Assembly: GCA_045612665.1 (NCBI GenBank)
Contig: JAZKZO010000003.1
Location: 1-64,000, forward strand
Direction of reading: 5' to 3'
DNA from: RGIG2000 sp045612665
Lineage (GTDB): Bacteria; Bacillota; Clostridia; Oscillospirales; CAG-272
Length of the DNA: 64,000 bases
Shown: piece after piece, positions 33,670 to 43,142 of the stretch
How positions within the stretch are numbered: position 1 is the first letter of the stretch
How the letters are laid out: every line of letters begins with the position of its first letter
Notes under the pieces: generated by a model
Told to the model about the DNA's origin: nothing
Databases searched by the model: none
Seen by the model: the letters and a program-made list of their open reading frames with translations, nothing else
Position numbers and translations under genes: made by a program

Positions 33670-35064
33670 TCAACTTTGGTATACAGGTTCTTCGTTTTCC
33701 GAAAGCTTTGGAGCTTTTATCCTTCTTTTCACCTTTTTATAACAAATTACGTAATTAATTATCAATGCTATACTCGTTATAACCCAAGTAATTGGATGAA
33801 CAAGATAAAGCGTGCTAAGGGACGGATACATTTTAAAAATTGTATATATCCAAACAATTCTTATTCCGCAAGCTCCGAATATAGCAATTAGCGATGGCGA
33901 GGTGCTATATCCAAGTCCTCTTACAGCTCCCGGTAACACGCCCATAATTCCAGCGAGGAAATACACGGGGAAAGTAATTTTCAGTCTATCAAAGCCATAC
34001 TGAATTGCCACAGGATTATCCTTTATAAATATTGAAAGAATAGGATCTGAAAGGGCAAATGAGCCAAGTCCAAGCACGAGTCCAAGCACGGCAGTCATTG
34101 AAATGGTTGTAAACATTATTTTATTTACTCTTTCTATCTTGCCTGCGCCAACGTTTTGGCTAATGAAAGTGGTTGCTGCGTTGACAAACGAGGTAAGCGT
34201 TACCCACAAAAGACTTTCAACGGTTGCAACAGCTGTGCTTCCTGCGATAGCATCGTTTCCAAACGAGTTTACTCCTGCTTGAAGGAAGGCGTTTGAAAGG
34301 TTCATAGCGCATGCTTGAACACCTGCTGGAATACCGATTTTTACGATTTTACCAAGCTTTTGCCACGAAAAGCTTATACTCTTAAACGTAAACGAGAATA
34401 ATCCCTCGTTTTTCATTAATCTTATCATTATAAGAAATGCTGAAAGCGCTTGTGAAACAACTGTTGCAACGGCAACTCCCACTACTCCCCAGTCGAAGGC
34501 CGCGACGAAAAGAAGGTTCAAAAGCACATTCACAACGCCTGAAACCGCAAGATAAATAAACGGTCTTTGAGTTTCTCCTGCGGTACGGAAAATCGCAGCG
34601 CAGAAATTGTATATCATTGTAAACGGTACGCCTAAAACGATTATTTTTAGGTATGTCGCTGCGCCTTGAAGAACTCCGTCCGTTTCAGGTGTGTTCATAA
34701 GTCTTAAAACAGGCTCAAAGCAAAAAAGTCCTATAATTGTAACTATAAGACCAAGGATTGGCGCTGTCAAAACCGTAGTGTCTATAACCTGCTTTACGCC
34801 CTTTTCATCTCTCATACCATGGTGGAACGAGGAAACGACGTCAACGCCTGCGGAAATGCCCATAAAAAGGGCGACAAGAACGTTGAATATTGCACCCGTT
34901 GCACCAACTGATGCAAGGGCAATATCTCCTGAAAATCTACCGACAATAACAAGGTCGGCAGAGTTATAAATGCTTTGCAAAATCCCTTGTAGCATAATGG
35001 GAATTGTAAACGCGATGATTTTCTTCGCACAGCCCCCGTTAAGCATATCTATTTTTTGTGACAT
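33670..35064 (-). CDS. MATE-family efflux transporter
   Basis: The 464-residue protein has about 12 membrane segments in two homologous halves. It opens with MLNGGCAKKIIAFTIPIMLQ and contains YNSADLVIVGRFSGDIALASVGATG, the conserved MATE helix. It probably exports drugs or metabolites using a Na+ or H+ gradient. It is a single gene with its own promoter, adjacent to the tRNA repeat zone. Confidence 0.92.
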   Translation of the reverse strand: MSQKIDMLNGGCAKKIIAFTIPIMLQGILQSIYNSADLVIVGRFSGDIALASVGATGAIFNVLVALFMGISAGVDVVSSFHHGMRDEKGVKQVIDTTVLTAPILGLIVTIIGLFCFEPVLRLMNTPETDGVLQGAATYLKIIVLGVPFTMIYNFCAAIFRTAGETQRPFIYLAVSGVVNVLLNLLFVAAFDWGVVGVAVATVVSQALSAFLIMIRLMKNEGLFSFTFKSISFSWQKLGKIVKIGIPAGVQACAMNLSNAFLQAGVNSFGNDAIAGSTAVATVESLLWVTLTSFVNAATTFISQNVGAGKIERVNKIMFTTISMTAVLGLVLGLGSFALSDPILSIFIKDNPVAIQYGFDRLKITFPVYFLAGIMGVLPGAVRGLGYSTSPSLIAIFGACGIRIVWIYTIFKMYPSLSTLYLVHPITWVITSIALIINYVICYKKVKRRIKAPKLSENEEPVYQS

Positions 35065-35102
35065 AATCTCTCCAAAAATGCAATATCTATGATATTGATT
35101 TC

Positions 35103-35131
35103 ATTTTAGCACTATATTTTTCAATATGCAA
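35103..35131 (-). promoter_or_regulatory. Promoter of the MATE transporter gene
   Basis: Minus strand TTGCAT (35126-35131), 17-nt spacer, TAAAAT (35103-35108). Confidence 0.6.
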
Positions 35132-35149
35132 TAGATATTTGAAAATAAT

Positions 35150-35180
35150 TAAAAAATGCTCTCAAAAGAGAGCATTTTTT
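35150..35180 (-). terminator. Terminator of the secA operon
   Basis: Perfect stem AAAAATGCTCTC / GAGAGCATTTTT, directly at the stop of the 436-residue membrane protein gene, read leftward into T residues. Confidence 0.9.
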
Positions 35181-36489
35181 ATGAGTATTTGTAAATTCTT
35201 TTGAAAACCTCTTCCTTTGCATACGAGGTTGAGTACATATAAGTTACAAAGAATATGATAGCCCACAAAACCGTGGTAACCGAAATAGTCTCATCAGACG
35301 GTCTAAAAAAGGCATACATCACCGACCAATGTGCGCTTATTGCGGTAAAAATTACTGAAAAAACAAAGCGTTTTTTAGTTGTTTTTCTAAATTCCTTTAC
35401 ATAGCCTTCCACGCTATATTCCGAGAAGAATCTTGGATTTTCATACACCTTATCTATCGCATATTTGTTTATCAGATAAAGTCCCAGGATTGCAATCCCA
35501 ACAAACGAAAGAGCCTCGAAAACGGTTGCAATGATAACGGGAATATATGCGAGCTGTGCTTGTGGATTTCTAAACGCGGATTCTATATAGTGGTTTTTGT
35601 TGAAGGTCATTGTAAAAATCGTGTTAAGAACGCTCGACACAAAATGAACTCCAAGTGATGCAATAAGCCATTTTTCATGCTTTTGCACCTTAATATATCC
35701 CTTTTTCACGAGGAAAAAGAATCCTATTGCAAATAGCGGCGCAAGCAATATATCGCTCAAAAATTCTATTCCATCAATATAAAAATCAACATTAAATAGC
35801 ATAGCTATTGCCATAATGCCAATTGAGAATATAAAATCCTTTGAGAAAAATACGCTTTGTCTATCCTTCATTTCCTCGACAAAGTCGAGGCTTATCTTCT
35901 CTTTTACCGCATCTGTCAACGTGCGTTTAAAGAAGCAAATAATTCTTATAAGCCATACAAGAGCTATAATGGATGCAAAAATCGTGAAAATGAAGAAAAA
36001 TACGGTTCTAAATCTAAACATCCATTCCTTTTGAGGATTGCTCAAGAAAAGAGCGCAAAAATCAGGAACGGTTGAGCATACGACTCTTGTAAGAAAGAAG
36101 AAAATTGTAAATCTCTTTAATCTTTCGCTTGTAGCGACGTATCTATCCTCGCCACAACGCATACAAATAAACGAAATACTGTCAAAAAGCTTTTGATAAG
36201 CACCAAGACCGAACACAACCTCGATTACTGAGAATGAGAATGAGAAAACAAGTGCCATTGTAGCATCGGTAAACGGAACGATTATCATACTAATGAATTT
36301 AAAAAGTGTGATAAGTGCCATTTGTCTGAATGCTTCCTTAGTCTCCCCTGCATTATCATAAACATACGATGCCTCGGAAAAGGCGCGCATTAAAAGCAAA
36401 TAGCCTATAAAATCGGGAAAAACATCAAAAACGCTTACAACAGGATTAAAAAGGAAGATAGCAGCCCATATGAAATACCGTTTTTTCAT
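35179..36489 (-). CDS. Multi-pass membrane protein, unrecognised
   Basis: The 436-residue protein has about 11 hydrophobic segments and an N-terminal FLFNPVVSVFDVFPDFIGYLLLMRAF. I recognise no family. Its ATG overlaps the stop of the 220-residue membrane gene (ATGA), so the two are co-translated downstream of secA. A link to protein export or envelope function is possible only by position. A terminator closes the operon. Confidence 0.7.
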   Translation of the reverse strand: MKKRYFIWAAIFLFNPVVSVFDVFPDFIGYLLLMRAFSEASYVYDNAGETKEAFRQMALITLFKFISMIIVPFTDATMALVFSFSFSVIEVVFGLGAYQKLFDSISFICMRCGEDRYVATSERLKRFTIFFFLTRVVCSTVPDFCALFLSNPQKEWMFRFRTVFFFIFTIFASIIALVWLIRIICFFKRTLTDAVKEKISLDFVEEMKDRQSVFFSKDFIFSIGIMAIAMLFNVDFYIDGIEFLSDILLAPLFAIGFFFLVKKGYIKVQKHEKWLIASLGVHFVSSVLNTIFTMTFNKNHYIESAFRNPQAQLAYIPVIIATVFEALSFVGIAILGLYLINKYAIDKVYENPRFFSEYSVEGYVKEFRKTTKKRFVFSVIFTAISAHWSVMYAFFRPSDETISVTTVLWAIIFFVTYMYSTSYAKEEVFKRIYKYS

Positions 36490-37148
36490 TGTTTTTTATC
36501 TCCTTTATCGTTTTCGTCCTTTTTTAAATCTCTTTTTTCCTTTGGAGTCATTGCATAATTAAGCTTATCGTTAAGGAAATCAAGAGGTGCGTTGCCTGTT
36601 TTCTTATCCATATCCTTATCATCCTCATAGCATATACGAATATACGAGTTGGCAACGGTAACAAGCACCATTATCGAATACAAAATTTGCGAAATAAATA
36701 TGATAAGCGAAAGCCTTGACATAGCAAAATCACTATCTTTGAAAAACGCATTCAACAAAATCACGCAAATTGCATAAATTGCCATAAGAATATAGGTTAT
36801 TACAACCTTTGCCTGTATTGAAGGAAGCTCGACCTGCTTAGCCAATAGATAAATTGACGTAAGTGCAAGAGCGCAAAATACGACGTTAGATATCGAAAGG
36901 AGAAGCGACATAGCACTGATAAGAGCTTGATTTGACGAAAGAACGTATATAAACATATATGTCATAGAGGCAAGAAACTCAACGACAGTTATCACTAAAG
37001 TGATAAAAAACATTTTATTTTGCCTTATAAGCTCCTTTAGGGAGTACATAATTATAGCACTTCCTAAAACATAGGTAAAGGGGGCGAATGTTGTAAATGC
37101 TCCTAAAAGCATAAAGCAACATCCGATAAACATTATTCCAAATCCCAT
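36486..37148 (-). CDS. Multi-pass membrane protein, unrecognised
   Basis: The 220-residue protein has about six hydrophobic segments in residues 1-170 and a charged, lysine/aspartate-rich C-terminal tail (KKTGNAPLDFLNDK to KDENDKGDKKQ) predicted to lie in the cytoplasm. It begins 2 nt after secA and overlaps the next membrane gene. Function is unknown; the layout suggests a two-protein membrane unit. Confidence 0.7.
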   Translation of the reverse strand: MGFGIMFIGCCFMLLGAFTTFAPFTYVLGSAIIMYSLKELIRQNKMFFITLVITVVEFLASMTYMFIYVLSSNQALISAMSLLLSISNVVFCALALTSIYLLAKQVELPSIQAKVVITYILMAIYAICVILLNAFFKDSDFAMSRLSLIIFISQILYSIMVLVTVANSYIRICYEDDKDMDKKTGNAPLDFLNDKLNYAMTPKEKRDLKKDENDKGDKKQ

Positions 37149-37150
37149 TT

Positions 37151-39889
37151 TTATTCTCCGCTTTGGCTAGCGCCACAGCATTTTTTATATTTTTTGCCAC
37201 TTCCGCAAGGGCAAGGATCGTTTCTTCCGACCTTTTGCTCAACTCTGATTGGTTGAGCTGTGCGAACAACTCTCTTCTCGCCTGATCCAAATTTCATAAA
37301 GCCCTCATCGCTTGGTCTTGCGACTTGAACACGCTTTATCGGCTGAGCCTTTGGAACGGCGCTCAAAATACCTCTTACAGTATCATCGCGAATTGCAAGT
37401 ACCATTTCATCAAATAGATCGGCACCGGCGAGCTTATACTCGTTAATGGGATTTCTTTGTGCATAGGATTGAAGACCGATGCTATCTCTTAAATCATCCA
37501 TTGCCTCGAGGTGATCCATCCATTTTTCATCAACGTTGCGAAGCAAAATAACTCTTTCGATTTCTCTTGCGCCTTCCTCACCGAATAGCTGTTCCTTGCT
37601 TTCCCAGAGCGCAATTGCTCTCTCAATAAGAGTATTAAGGATAGCTTCTTTATCCTCATCACCTGTAAAATCATCCGAGGAACAAAGAAGTCCGAGATAT
37701 TTATTTCTAAGCTCTACGAGCTCCCATTCAGAGCGATCACCAACGGTATGCGCTTCGACTGCGTCCGTTATGGTAGAGCAAATCATATTTTTGATTTTTT
37801 CCTTTAAATCAACGCCATCAAGAACGTCTGCGCGCTGAGAATAGATAACGTTTCTTTGTTGGTTCATAACGTCATCGTATGAAAGGACGGTTTTACGTCT
37901 TTGGAAGTTGCGGTCCTCAAGGCGCTTTTGCGCGTTTTCAATAGTTCCCGAAAGGATTTTTGCATCAATAGGAGTATCCTCGTCAAGTCCAAGACGGCTA
38001 ACAATACCGATCATTCTATCGCTACCGAAAAGACGCATAAGATCATCCTCAAATGAAAGGAAAAATCTCGATTCGCCAGGGTCGCCCTGACGTCCTGAAC
38101 GGCCTCTTAACTGGTTATCGATACGACGGCTCTCGTGGCGCTCTGTTCCTATAATGAAAAGTCCGCCTGCTTCTCTTACCTTTTCAGCCTCAGGAGCAAT
38201 TTGTTGCTTATACTTTTCGTTAAGATCGGAAAATACACGTCTTGCTTCAAATATTTCCTCGGAAACTGATTGAGACGAGCCTGTTGCGAGCATTATGGTT
38301 TCGTCATCGTATCCGAGCTTCTTCATTTCCTTTTTAGCAAGATGCTCTGCATTACCGCCAAGCATAATATCAGTTCCACGTCCTGCCATATTGGTCGAAA
38401 TGGTTACTGCACCGTATTTACCTGCATCGGATACAATTTCAGCTTCTCTTTCATGATGCTTTGCATTAAGAACGTTATGAGGAATACCGGAATTTTTGAG
38501 CTTTTGAGAAAGCGCCTCGGACTTTTCAACGGATACTGTACCTACAAGCACAGGCTGTCCTTTGTCATGGCACGCCTTAATTTGTCTTATAATAGCTCTA
38601 TCCTTTGCAGCCTTTGTTCTATAAACGACATCGTTATAGTCTTCTCTTATCATAGGCTTGTTAGTTGGAACGACTACAACGTCAAGGTCGTAAATTTCTC
38701 TAAATTCAGACTCCTCGGAAAGAGCTGTACCTGTCATTCCGGAAAGCTTTTTATACATTCTAAAATAGTTTTGGAAGGTAATTGTGGCAATAGTTCTATT
38801 TTCTCTTTGGATTTTTACTCTTTCCTTTGCCTCAATTGCCTGATGCAAGCCGTCAGAATATCTTCTACCGGGCATAAGACGACCGGTAAAGGTATCAACG
38901 ATGATAACCTGACCGTCCTTTATAACGTAATCGGTATCTCTATGCATTGTACCGTGCGCCTTAATTGCCTGTTGAATATGGTGATGAAGCTCTGAATTTT
39001 CAGGCGAGGTAAGGTTTTCAATATCGAAATATTTTTCAGCCTTTGCAACACCGTGCTTTGTAAGAGTTGCGGTTCTTGCCTTTTCGTCAACGATATAATC
39101 CTGCTCAATGTCCTCGTGCTCTACCTTTAAATCAAGCTCTTTGATAACGAATTTTGAAAAATTACGAACGAGAGCATCGGTTTTGTCATAAAGCTCGGTG
39201 CTTTTTCTACCCGCGCCCGATATAATAAGAGGAGTTCTCGCTTCGTCGATCAAAATTGAGTCAACCTCATCGACAATAGCAAAAACATGTCCCCTTTGGC
39301 ACATATCCTGCTTATAGATAACCATATTATCACGAAGGTAGTCAAATCCAAATTCGTTATTAGTACCGTAAGTTATATCGCAATTGTATGCCTTTTGCTT
39401 TTCTTCTCTTGACTGTCCGTGAACAACAAGACCTGTTGTAAGTCCCAAGAATTCGTGAATTCTTCCCATTTCCTCACAACCAAGGCGCGCAAGATAATCG
39501 TTCACGGTAACGACGTGAACGCCCTTTCCTGTAAGCGCATTAAGATACGACGGCAATACGGCAACGAGAGTTTTACCTTCACCAGTCTTCATTTCGGCAA
39601 CTCTGCCCTGATGGAGCAAAATTCCGCACATAAGCTGAACGCGGAAGGGTCGTTTACCAAGAACTCTATCCGATGCCTCTCTTACAAGGGCAAATGCCTC
39701 AGGCAAGATATCGTCGAGAGCTTCTCCATTCGCAATACGCTCTTTAAACTCGTCAGTTTTAGCTCTCATTTGACTGTCGCTCATGCTTGCATACTCGTCG
39801 CCAAGAGCTTCTATTTGATCAACGATAGGCTCAATTTTTTTGATTTGCTTATCGCTATACGTTCCAAAAATTTTAGAAAAAAGTCCCAT
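37151..39889 (-). CDS. secA: Protein translocase ATPase SecA
   Basis: The 912-residue protein contains the full SecA motif set. It has MKTGEGKTLVAVLPSYLNAL (Walker A), VDEVDSILIDEARTPLIISG (Walker B) and the GRLMPGRRYSDGLHQAIEAK region. VSTNMAGRGTDI-type helicase motifs appear as ISTNMAGRGTDIMLGG, with GRSGRQGDPGESRF, and a C-terminal zinc motif DPCPCGSGKKYKKCC follows. It drives secretion through SecYEG. It is longer than Bacillus SecA but has no extra recognisable domain. Two membrane genes follow in the same operon. Confidence 0.97.
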   Translation of the reverse strand: MGLFSKIFGTYSDKQIKKIEPIVDQIEALGDEYASMSDSQMRAKTDEFKERIANGEALDDILPEAFALVREASDRVLGKRPFRVQLMCGILLHQGRVAEMKTGEGKTLVAVLPSYLNALTGKGVHVVTVNDYLARLGCEEMGRIHEFLGLTTGLVVHGQSREEKQKAYNCDITYGTNNEFGFDYLRDNMVIYKQDMCQRGHVFAIVDEVDSILIDEARTPLIISGAGRKSTELYDKTDALVRNFSKFVIKELDLKVEHEDIEQDYIVDEKARTATLTKHGVAKAEKYFDIENLTSPENSELHHHIQQAIKAHGTMHRDTDYVIKDGQVIIVDTFTGRLMPGRRYSDGLHQAIEAKERVKIQRENRTIATITFQNYFRMYKKLSGMTGTALSEESEFREIYDLDVVVVPTNKPMIREDYNDVVYRTKAAKDRAIIRQIKACHDKGQPVLVGTVSVEKSEALSQKLKNSGIPHNVLNAKHHEREAEIVSDAGKYGAVTISTNMAGRGTDIMLGGNAEHLAKKEMKKLGYDDETIMLATGSSQSVSEEIFEARRVFSDLNEKYKQQIAPEAEKVREAGGLFIIGTERHESRRIDNQLRGRSGRQGDPGESRFFLSFEDDLMRLFGSDRMIGIVSRLGLDEDTPIDAKILSGTIENAQKRLEDRNFQRRKTVLSYDDVMNQQRNVIYSQRADVLDGVDLKEKIKNMICSTITDAVEAHTVGDRSEWELVELRNKYLGLLCSSDDFTGDEDKEAILNTLIERAIALWESKEQLFGEEGAREIERVILLRNVDEKWMDHLEAMDDLRDSIGLQSYAQRNPINEYKLAGADLFDEMVLAIRDDTVRGILSAVPKAQPIKRVQVARPSDEGFMKFGSGEKRVVRTAQPIRVEQKVGRNDPCPCGSGKKYKKCCGASQSGE

Positions 39890-40059
39890 TTTTAATTCCT
39901 TTCGGCTTTTTTTCGCATTTCACTTTCTATATAATAACACACAAATTTCTTAAAATCCATAGTTATTTTAAAAAAATATCTTGAAATTAACTTAAAAAAG
40001 ATTGTTTTTTGACATTTTTAGTGATATCATAAGAGCATAAAGTTTTTTAAGGAGCTTTT

Positions 40060-40554
40060 ATGAGCAAGCTAAACATTGTATTACTAGAGCCGGAAATTCC
40101 ACAAAACACCGGTAACATTGCACGTACCTGCGCTGCATCGGGCGCTTCTCTACACATGATAAAGCCTTTTGGGTTTAAAATTGACGATGCCAAGCTCAAG
40201 CGTGCAGGTATGGATTATTGGTATCATCTTGACATTCATTATTACGAAAATCTTGATGAATTTTTTGAGAAAAATCCTAACGCCTGCTTTTATTTGTTCA
40301 CAAAAAAAGCATCTAAAAGGTACACGGATATCGAATATCAAGACAATTCATTTTTGTTTTTTGGACGAGAAAGCTGCGGTCTCCCCGAGGAGCTTTTGGA
40401 AAGATTTCCTGACAGGTGTCTTCGCATTCCGATGCGTGAGGGATTGCGCTCTCTCAATCAATCAAATTCGGTTGCAATTGCAGTATATGAGGTCCTTCGT
40501 CAAGGAGATTTCGAGGGGCTTTGCGAGGACGGCGGTTGGATAAAAAATTCATAA
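40060..40554 (+). CDS. trmL: tRNA (cytidine/uridine-34-2'-O)-methyltransferase TrmL
   Basis: The 164-residue SPOUT methyltransferase has the N-terminal LLEPEIPQNTGNIARTCAASG, FGRESCGLPEEL, and the knot region LRIPMREGLRSLNQSNSVAIAVYE. It methylates the wobble nucleotide of certain leucine tRNAs using S-adenosylmethionine. AAGGAG lies before the ATG. It is a single gene, convergent with dpaB. Confidence 0.93.
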   Translation: MSKLNIVLLEPEIPQNTGNIARTCAASGASLHMIKPFGFKIDDAKLKRAGMDYWYHLDIHYYENLDEFFEKNPNACFYLFTKKASKRYTDIEYQDNSFLFFGRESCGLPEELLERFPDRCLRIPMREGLRSLNQSNSVAIAVYEVLRQGDFEGLCEDGGWIKNS

Positions 40555-40559
40555 TATTT

Positions 40560-40591
40560 TGAATTTTTGAATTTAAAAATTGTTAAATTCA
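40560..40591. repeat. AT-rich palindrome
   Basis: Outer arms TGAATTT (40560-40566) and AAATTCA (40585-40591) around GAATTTAAAAATT. It shares that 13-mer with the element at 17702-17742. It lies between convergent trmL and dpaB. A second perfect palindrome ATTCTTTATAAAGAAT lies nearby at 40607-40622. Confidence 0.4.
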
Positions 40592-40625
40592 TATCAATCG
40601 ACATATTCTTTATAAAGAATTCCAT

Positions 40626-40655
40626 AAAAAAAGTGCTTCATTGAAGCACTTTTTT
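40626..40655. terminator. Bidirectional terminator between trmL and dpaB
   Basis: Perfect stem AAAAAGTGCTTCA / TGAAGCACTTTTT. Confidence 0.9.
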
Positions 40656-40656
40656 G

Positions 40657-41217
40657 TTATATAAATAACGGTCTTAGCTGTCTTGCTCCGAGAGCATAAG
40701 ACAAGGTTTGTGAAACGAGCGTAAATTCGGAAATAAGAGAGTGTGGCTTTCTAGTTGGATCATCCTGCTTCATAGGCACAAAATAGACGCATTTTCGCTC
40801 TAGCAAAATGCTTATATTTTGTAAATTTGCACTCAATGCATCGTTAGAGCAAAGAGCTATCACAAGAGGTCTATCTGCGCGCAAATGCGCCTTTGCAGTC
40901 ATTGTAACTGCCGTATCGGTTATTCCTCTTGCAATCTTAGCAAGAGTGTTTCCTGTGCACGGGGCTATTATTAGGGCATCGAGCGCTATTTTAGGTCCTA
41001 GTGGCTCTGCATCTACTATCGTATGAATAACCTCTCTTCCTGTTGTTTGCTCTACCTTTTTTATAAAATCCTCGGCGCTACCAAAGCGTGTGCTTGTCGT
41101 ATACACGTTTTCACTCATTATCGGCAAAATATCATATCCTTGATTTTTCAATTTTTTAAGTTCCTCTAGGCTTTGCGCATGAGTGCAAAAGGAACCGCAA
41201 AACGCGTATCCTATCAT
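40657..41217 (-). CDS. dpaB: Dipicolinate synthase subunit B
   Basis: The 186-residue flavoprotein-like subunit begins MIGYAFCGSFCTH and has IIAPCTGNTLAKIARGITDTAVTMTAKAHLR, hallmarks of SpoVFB. With DpaA it makes dipicolinic acid for spores, from the lysine pathway intermediate. The start at 41217 follows AAGGAAC and sits 1 nt past the dpaA stop; the longer frame (to 41259) would overlap dpaA. Its presence strongly supports true endospore formation. Confidence 0.92.
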   Translation of the reverse strand: MIGYAFCGSFCTHAQSLEELKKLKNQGYDILPIMSENVYTTSTRFGSAEDFIKKVEQTTGREVIHTIVDAEPLGPKIALDALIIAPCTGNTLAKIARGITDTAVTMTAKAHLRADRPLVIALCSNDALSANLQNISILLERKCVYFVPMKQDDPTRKPHSLISEFTLVSQTLSYALGARQLRPLFI

Positions 41218-41218
41218 A

Positions 41219-41968
41219 TCAGTTCCTTTCGGTTGAAATATATTCGTACACAAAATCAAATATTGCTCTTCCAGCGCTTTCGGGCTTCATTTTTCCCGGT
41301 AATGCAAGCGCCCTCTCGGGAAACTCTGTATCCTCAAAGCCACCCGGAAGCGACGCCAAGTCAAGGACAATGCTTTGCTTTGAGATTTTCTCACTTTCCT
41401 TTTTTGATATAATCGGTGATGGGGCTGTATTAAAAATCACGTCATAATAACCCTTGCAAAGATTTGATATAGGATAAGCCTTATAGCCTATTTCAATAGC
41501 ATCTATCCTACTTTGCTCTCTTCTTGAAAAGACAGTAACCGATGCACCGAGCGATTTTGAGAGCTTACAAAGATGCTTTCCTATTCTTCCGTAGCCTATT
41601 ATAGCTATTGAAGATTCGGAAAACGTTTTTAAAAGCCTTCCAAGCGCTATTGATATCGCGCACTCGGCAGTTATATATGCGTTTCTATCAAGAAGCTGTT
41701 CGCTTTGCGAATAATCAATTATTTTTCCACCGAAAAATTTTCTTACTCTATCACTATCACCACAAAAAACAAAAGCACTGCTTTTGAGTCCTTGGAAAAT
41801 CCTTGAAAATTCCTCGTCGCAAAGAGTGCTTTTAATCGGTAATATGAGTATATCAGGGCTTTCAACCGTATTTGGAGTGCAAATACTAGATTTAAAGCCC
41901 TTTTCGTTTAACATACCGTTAACAGTCACATATCTTGCATCCGAGGAAACAATATTAACTTCGTTCAT
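41219..41968 (-). CDS. dpaA: Dipicolinate synthase subunit A (compact form)
   Basis: The 249-residue subunit has a Rossmann motif IAIIGYGRIGKHLCKLSKSLGA (about 120) and a C-terminal VLDLASLPGGFED, as in SpoVFA. It is roughly 50 residues shorter than the Bacillus protein, mainly in the N-terminal half. It is the NADP-dependent dehydrogenase-like subunit of dipicolinate synthase in the mother cell. A possible SigK-type promoter lies upstream. Confidence 0.9.
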   Translation of the reverse strand: MNEVNIVSSDARYVTVNGMLNEKGFKSSICTPNTVESPDILILPIKSTLCDEEFSRIFQGLKSSAFVFCGDSDRVRKFFGGKIIDYSQSEQLLDRNAYITAECAISIALGRLLKTFSESSIAIIGYGRIGKHLCKLSKSLGASVTVFSRREQSRIDAIEIGYKAYPISNLCKGYYDVIFNTAPSPIISKKESEKISKQSIVLDLASLPGGFEDTEFPERALALPGKMKPESAGRAIFDFVYEYISTERN

Positions 41969-42010
41969 ATACTTTCCTTAAATGTTTATTTGAGAATCAA
42001 TTCTCACTTA

Positions 42011-42039
42011 TATAATATGCGACTTTGAAAATTCGGTAT
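42011..42039 (-). promoter_or_regulatory. Possible SigK/SigE-type promoter of dpaAB
   Basis: Minus strand ATAC (42036-42039), 16-nt spacer, CATATTATA (42011-42019), near the SigK consensus AC-16-CATAnnnTA. It touches the trmB stop. The mother-cell timing known for dpaAB makes it plausible, but AT-rich DNA gives many chance matches. Confidence 0.35.
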
Positions 42040-42779
42040 TATTTTTTATTTTTAGCAATAAGCATATTTATCTTAAAGCCCTTTTCGGTAAAATTGCGTT
42101 CATATTCGGTTTGAATATTAGTTGCATTCATGTCCGATGCGTGTAAATCGTAGGTCTTGTATTCCAAATCGAAGCTTGACTCTTCAACCTGTTCAACGGA
42201 AAAATCAAACAATTCTCTATTATCGGTTTTAAAGAACACCTTTCCACCATCTACAAGTATTCTTGCATACATATTCAAAAAGTTGATATGTGTAAGGCGA
42301 CGCTTTGCATATCCCTTCTTACCCCAAGGATCACAAAAGTTTATGTAAATTGCATCAACCGAGTTGTCAGGGAAATCACACAAGATTTGTGATGCATCTC
42401 CTACTGTAAAGCGAACATTTCCTCTTTGCTCGTCAGTAAATGGCACGCTATCTCCGCCGAGAGGATACTTTGTTCCGTCAGGTGTTAGCCATCCACCGTT
42501 TGGTGCAAGTCCACCAAGTCCTCGAGACGTAGCATAGTTTTCAACTGCCAAGGTACAAACATCGGCAATTTTTTCTATTGCAAGATAGTTGTAATCCTTT
42601 TCTTGAACGCTTTTTCCTCTTACGAAATCGCCCTTTCCACAACCGATTTCAATACGAAGAGGATTAGAATTTGCGTATTCCGCCTCTACGTTTTTAACGA
42701 GCTCACTTGGATTTTGAGTCATAAGAGCTGAAAGTAATGATAATCTTTCGCCACCGTGGCGCTTTTTTTTCATTCTCAT
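42039..42779 (-). CDS. trmB: tRNA (guanosine-46-N7)-methyltransferase
   Basis: The 246-residue Rossmann methyltransferase has IEIGCGKGDFV (SAM site), INFCDPWGKKGYAKRRL (catalytic, family-typical) and FFKTDNRELFDFS. An insertion of about 30 residues (GGLAPNGGWLTPDGTKYPLG) is absent from most TrmB proteins. It methylates G46 in the variable loop of tRNAs. It is a single gene between dpaA and the TSCPD gene. Confidence 0.93.
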   Translation of the reverse strand: MRMKKKRHGGERLSLLSALMTQNPSELVKNVEAEYANSNPLRIEIGCGKGDFVRGKSVQEKDYNYLAIEKIADVCTLAVENYATSRGLGGLAPNGGWLTPDGTKYPLGGDSVPFTDEQRGNVRFTVGDASQILCDFPDNSVDAIYINFCDPWGKKGYAKRRLTHINFLNMYARILVDGGKVFFKTDNRELFDFSVEQVEESSFDLEYKTYDLHASDMNATNIQTEYERNFTEKGFKINMLIAKNKK

Positions 42780-42881
42780 ATTGAATTTTTCTCCGTTTTT
42801 TGATAAAATAAGTTTAACACACTATATATTAACACATTTCTTTCGAAATTTGTATAATATTTTTGATAAAAGGAGAATTTT

Positions 42882-43142
42882 ATGAAATATTCTTTTAGAA
42901 CTAGGGGCGTTTGCGCTAGAAATATAACCTTTGACCTTGAGGACGGCATCGTTAAGGACGTAAGCTTTATGGGCGGCTGTAACGGTAATCTCAAGGCTAT
43001 CTCAAAGCTTATTGAGGGTATGGACGCTCAAAAGGTTATAGAAATCCTCAAGGGTAATGATTGTGGCGGACGCGGAACCTCATGTGCCGATCAGCTCGCT
43101 ATTGCTTTAGAGGAAGCTATGAAGGCTGGTAACAACGAATGA
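42882..43142 (+). CDS. TSCPD-domain small protein (TIGR03905 type)
   Basis: The 86-residue protein reads MKYSFRTRGVCARNITFDLED, then GCNGNLKAISKLIEGM and GTSCADQLAIAL. It matches the short TSCPD family related to the C-terminal segment of class II ribonucleotide reductases, with cysteines at 11, 33, 62 and 69. Function is unknown. Its stop overlaps the polA start (ATGA), so it is co-translated with DNA polymerase I. Confidence 0.82.
   Translation: MKYSFRTRGVCARNITFDLEDGIVKDVSFMGGCNGNLKAISKLIEGMDAQKVIEILKGNDCGGRGTSCADQLAIALEEAMKAGNNE

Noticed and set aside
38270..38995. Long open frame (241 residues) opposite secA
   Set aside because: Antisense shadow of a strongly conserved gene; composition and lack of a start site do not support coding.
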